DNA of 17,627 nucleotides from Bacteroidales bacterium UBA1197 (GTDB lineage Bacteria; Bacteroidota; Bacteroidia; Bacteroidales; UBA932): the NCBI GenBank assembly GCA_002309995.1, contig DBYB01000030.1, forward strand, positions 22,728-40,354. Reading direction: 5' to 3'. The notes under the pieces were generated by a model. It saw nothing but the letters and a program-made list of their open reading frames with translations. It did no database searches and had not been told where the DNA came from. A program made the translations under genes and the position numbers. Positions within the stretch are counted from its first letter, which is position 1, and each line of letters begins with the position of its first letter. This document shows positions 15,200-17,627 of the stretch, piece by piece.

Positions 15200-15207
15200 C
15201 AAATATA
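15200..15207 (-). promoter_or_regulatory. -7 promoter element of the HerA-like/M23 operon
   Basis: Minus-strand 15207-15200 reads TATATTTG, an exact TAnnTTTG match, with 18 nt before the ATG at 15181. It forms one arm of the palindrome at 15200-15218. Confidence 0.65.
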
Positions 15208-15210
15208 GCT

Positions 15211-15218
15211 TATATTTG
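15211..15218 (+). promoter_or_regulatory. -7 promoter element of the FAD oxidoreductase gene
   Basis: TATATTTG at 15211-15218 is an exact TAnnTTTG match, with 21 nt before the ATG at 15240. It is the mirror image of the HerA-operon element, separated from it by GCT (15208-15210). A TTTG at 15195-15198 lies too close to serve as a normal -33 box. Confidence 0.65.
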
Positions 15219-15239
15219 TGGAAAATCATTGCCGTATTT

Positions 15240-17096
15240 ATGAAGAATCTTCACAGACTCGCTTGCGTCGCCCTTTTCCTCGCCCTGGGTTTCCAGGCAG
15301 CGGCGCAGGGAATGCTCACGGAGCAGAATTCACAGGTTGTCAAAGACGTCACTCTCGAGGCCGACTTCGTGGTGGCCGGAGGCGGACTGGCCGGCGTTTG
15401 CGCCGCAGTTTCCGCTGCCCGCCACGGCGCCTCGGTGATACTCGTACAGGACCGTCCGGTCCTCGGAGGCAACGCTTCCAGCGAGATGCGAATGGGCATA
15501 GTGGGCGTCCTGAAAGACCAGTACCAGGAGGCCGGAATACTGGAGGAAATGCAGCTCCGCAACTTCTGCTACAATCCTCTCCAGCGTTATACTCTCTGGG
15601 ACGATGTCATTTATTCAACGGTAATTGAAGAGCCTAACATAAAGCTTTTGTTGAATACTTCCGTAGAGGATGTCGTAATGGACGGAGAGAGCATTGCGGC
15701 AATCAAGGCCTGGAACATCAACGCCTATACGCGCTACCTCATCAAGGGCCGCCTCTTCGCCGACTGCACCGGCGACGGCATACTCAGGCTGAGCGGCGCC
15801 AAGTTCCGCCGCGGCCGCGAGTTCCCCGAGGAATTCGGTGAAGATATGCTCACCCAGGGCGGAGACAGCCACACGATGGGCAACTCCATATTGCTGCAGC
15901 TCCGCAAGACCAAGGAAGACCATCCTTTCACGGCACCCTCCTGGGCATACCATTTCACGGACGCCGACTTCGACTACACCACCGAAAAATCCACCATTCC
16001 CGGCGTAAAATTCAACTACAAGAGGATCTACAGCCCCAAGGACAACAATTTCTGGTGGATTGAGTTCGGCGGCCTGTACGACACCATATTCGACGCCCCT
16101 GACATCCAGTTCGAGCTCAAGCGCATCGCATACGGCATCTGGGAATATATGAAGAACCACCCCGACGGGCGCTGCAAAGGCTACGAACTCGACTGGATCG
16201 GGTCCCTTCCCGGCAAGCGCGAGAGCACCCGCTTCATCGGCCCGCACATCCTCACCCAGCGCGACGTTGTTGACGGCGGCCACTTCGAAGACGTAGTCGC
16301 ATACGGCGGATGGACGCTCGACGACCACGATCCCGAGGCCTTCCACAAGAAGGGCCGCATCAGCGTGGAATACTCGACGCCCGATTATTTCGGCATCCCC
16401 TTCGACTGCCTGTATTCGGTCAACGTACCCAACCTGATGTTCGCCGGTCGTGACATCTCCTGCACGCATATGGGTCTTTCCGCTCTGCGCGTGATGGCCA
16501 CCACCGCCCTCCTGGGGCAGGCCTGCGGCACCGGAGCGGCCGTCGCACTGGCGTACGGCGTCACCCCTGCCGTCGTGAGGTCCGAACACATAGCCGAGGT
16601 GCAGGATATGCTGGAAGACGACGACTGTATGCTTCCCTACCGCTGGCGCAAACCGTCGTCCCTCACACTCAGCGCCAAAGTGCCCGCGGAGTGCGAAGTG
16701 CTCCGCAACGGCATCGACCGCAGCTGGGACGGCGCCGACAACGGCGTGTGGGTTGAGCCGGGCGAGGAGGCAGTTGTGTATTCCTGGAAGAAGCCCGTCA
16801 CCGTGAGCGGCGCGCGCCTGGTGTTCGACTCCGTATTCAAGGTGCGCAGCAAGCGCATGCGCAAGCTGGAGGCCACCACCAACCGGGTGTCGATGCCCGC
16901 TCCGCTGGTAAAGTCTTACCGCATCGAGACCAAACTGAAGAAGGGCGAATGGACAACGGTTTACGAATGCCCGTTCAACTGGAAGCGCCTCGACAAGGTG
17001 TCCTTCGAGCCCGTAAAGGCTGACGCGGTGCGAGTTGTGGTCACCTCCGTATGGGGCGGAGAGAAGGGCCACATATTCGCTTTCGACGTGCTGTAG
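15240..17096 (+). CDS. Exported FAD-dependent oxidoreductase
   Basis: Flavoprotein of the FAD-dependent oxidoreductase group often labelled xanthan lyase-like (PF12831 type), 618 residues. A Sec-type signal peptide (MKNLHRLACVALFLALGFQA, likely cut after AAA at 20-22) is followed by the dinucleotide-binding loop FVVAGGGLAGVCAA (43-56) and VLGGNASSEMRMG, typical for FAD contacts. A second FAD-proximal motif is PNLMFAGRDISCTHMGLSALRVMATTALLGQA near 400-425. The last 140 or so residues look like a beta-sandwich (discoidin-like), probably binding glycans. The substrate is unknown; a carbohydrate-related oxidation in the periplasm is likely from relatives in polysaccharide loci. The ATG at 15240 was chosen for the signal peptide and promoter position. 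No other gene follows in its operon. Confidence 0.88.
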   Translation: MKNLHRLACVALFLALGFQAAAQGMLTEQNSQVVKDVTLEADFVVAGGGLAGVCAAVSAARHGASVILVQDRPVLGGNASSEMRMGIVGVLKDQYQEAGILEEMQLRNFCYNPLQRYTLWDDVIYSTVIEEPNIKLLLNTSVEDVVMDGESIAAIKAWNINAYTRYLIKGRLFADCTGDGILRLSGAKFRRGREFPEEFGEDMLTQGGDSHTMGNSILLQLRKTKEDHPFTAPSWAYHFTDADFDYTTEKSTIPGVKFNYKRIYSPKDNNFWWIEFGGLYDTIFDAPDIQFELKRIAYGIWEYMKNHPDGRCKGYELDWIGSLPGKRESTRFIGPHILTQRDVVDGGHFEDVVAYGGWTLDDHDPEAFHKKGRISVEYSTPDYFGIPFDCLYSVNVPNLMFAGRDISCTHMGLSALRVMATTALLGQACGTGAAVALAYGVTPAVVRSEHIAEVQDMLEDDDCMLPYRWRKPSSLTLSAKVPAECEVLRNGIDRSWDGADNGVWVEPGEEAVVYSWKKPVTVSGARLVFDSVFKVRSKRMRKLEATTNRVSMPAPLVKSYRIETKLKKGEWTTVYECPFNWKRLDKVSFEPVKADAVRVVVTSVWGGEKGHIFAFDVL

Positions 17097-17102
17097 GCCA
17101 TT

Positions 17103-17125
17103 GTTGAAAACTTGGTTAATAACTT
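17103..17125 (+). repeat. Short direct repeat upstream of nrdD
   Basis: GTTGAAAACTT (17103-17113) and GTTAATAACTT (17115-17125) match at 9 of 11 positions with a 12-nt period. They lie between the FAD oxidoreductase stop and the nrdD promoter. They could be a binding site for a regulator on one face of the helix, but at 11-nt length and high A/T content chance is possible. Confidence 0.35.
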
Positions 17126-17145
17126 CTGCCGGGAAGTGTGTTTTT
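17122..17145 (+). terminator. Weak terminator-like hairpin after the FAD oxidoreductase gene
   Basis: ACTTC (17122-17126) pairs with GAAGT (17133-17137) around a 6-nt loop, and a run of five T lies at 17141-17145. The stem is short, so this is only a candidate end for the upstream transcript. Confidence 0.3.
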
Positions 17146-17161
17146 CAGGTATCTATTGAAG

Positions 17162-17169
17162 TAAATTTG
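17162..17169 (+). promoter_or_regulatory. -7 promoter element of nrdD
   Basis: TAAATTTG at 17162-17169 is an exact TAnnTTTG match. The ATG is at 17210, giving a leader of about 35 nt. A T-run at 17141-17145 lies near the expected -33 position but is not TTTG. No NrdR-box pair was recognised in 17097-17209. Confidence 0.65.
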
Positions 17170-17209
17170 TAGTCCGATTCAAAAAAACAGGACTAGAGAT
17201 TTAACAGAT

Positions 17210-17627
17210 ATGGATGTACGAAAAACCAACGGCTCGGTAGAAGAGTACGACAAAGCCAAACTGGCCCGTGGCATACACGAGGCCTACAAGACTGCAGGTC
17301 AGTATTGCGACGATTCGATCGTTGTATCGATAATCAACAACCTTTACATCTACGACGGCATCTACAGCAGTGAGATACGCCGCCAGGTGGTGGACTCCCT
17401 GATGTCCATCAACAAGAAGGTGGCCCTCGCCTACATCGAGAAATTCGATGCAGACATGGACCTCCGTAAGAAACGCGACTTCATCAAGGACTACATCGCC
17501 GCCACCAACGCCGCCACCGGCTCCAAGTTCGACGCCAACGCCAACGTCACCCGCAAGAACATCGTGACGCTCGGCAACGAACTCTACAAGGAGAACAGCA
17601 TCAAGCAGAACCGCTACATCATGTGCG
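17210..17627 (+). CDS. nrdD: Anaerobic ribonucleoside-triphosphate reductase, N-terminal part (cut by window end)
   Basis: Class III ribonucleotide reductase, making deoxyribonucleotides without oxygen by a glycyl radical installed by NrdG. Only the first 139 residues are in the window. Residues 1-90 form an ATP-cone regulatory domain (MDVRKTNGSVEEYDKAKLARGI... to KKVALAYIEKFD), the allosteric switch sensing ATP/dATP. It is followed by YIAATNAATGSKFDANANVT (112-131) and IKQNRYIM, which recall the start of the NrdD catalytic region. The glycyl radical and active-site cysteines lie beyond the window. The ATG at 17210 is preceded by a clear promoter. The call rests on similarity I recognise, not on catalytic residues. 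Confidence 0.8.
   Translation, partial: MDVRKTNGSVEEYDKAKLARGIHEAYKTAGQYCDDSIVVSIINNLYIYDGIYSSEIRRQVVDSLMSINKKVALAYIEKFDADMDLRKKRDFIKDYIAATNAATGSKFDANANVTRKNIVTLGNELYKENSIKQNRYIMC

Noticed and set aside
15615..17072. Long minus-strand open frame (485 codons) opposite the FAD oxidoreductase
   Set aside because: It is entirely antisense to a gene with clear signal peptide and FAD motifs, with no domain of its own and no promoter.
17097..17209. NrdR box or riboswitch upstream of nrdD
   Set aside because: I looked for paired NrdR-type palindromes and for a structured leader; only a short direct repeat and a weak hairpin are visible.

Overview
The window looks like ordinary chromosome from a GC-rich member of the Bacteroidales. 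Three things point there. Seven promoters match the Bacteroidetes -7 element TAnnTTTG. There is a long-form AsnA, an exported calcineurin-like phosphoesterase with the N- and C-terminal domains typical of Bacteroidetes, and a lipoprotein M23 peptidase of a type I associate with Bacteroidales. Codon use is strongly C/G-ending throughout. There are no tRNAs, rRNAs, CRISPR arrays, transposases or phage genes. A genus cannot be fixed from the sequence alone; a high-GC Rikenellaceae or Cryptobacteroides-like gut lineage is a guess.

Layout. (1) 226-6840, plus strand: a tight five-gene run (asd, PLP aminotransferase, Kef-type cation/proton antiporter, trpS, asnA) with gaps of 1 and 7 nt and overlaps of 16 and 4 nt, driven by a promoter that leaves almost no leader. 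Three of the five genes act around aspartate (aspartate semialdehyde, a probable amino-acid transaminase, asparagine). (2) 6844-6897: nested inverted repeat containing the widespread GTCATCCTGAGCG intergenic element, between convergent operons. (3) 10646-6880, minus strand: a three-gene operon of an Rpe/AlsE-like sugar-phosphate epimerase, an organophosphate:phosphate antiporter (OPA family, GlpT-like) and an exported calcineurin-like phosphoesterase. Together they suggest handling of phosphorylated carbohydrate. (4) 10705-11154, plus strand: a small acidic protein of unknown function, divergent from the epimerase and overlapping tail-to-tail with the next gene. (5) 15181-11151, minus strand: a HerA-like ATPase (DUF853/YjgR type), an M23 peptidase lipoprotein, and a protein with a C-terminal SEC-C zinc motif that has its own promoter. 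(6) 15240-17096, plus strand: an exported FAD-dependent oxidoreductase whose promoter is back-to-back with the HerA promoter in a perfect 8-bp-arm palindrome. (7) 17210 to the window end: the N-terminal part of an anaerobic (class III) ribonucleotide reductase NrdD, fitting an anaerobe.

I found no clear new defence or mobile system. The observations most worth a second look are the leaderless-style promoters (TAnnTTTG ending 5-6 nt before the ATG of asd, the epimerase and the SEC-C gene), the palindromic divergent promoter at 15200-15218, the sugar-phosphate operon, and the His-to-Asp change at a zinc-ligand position in the M23 peptidase.
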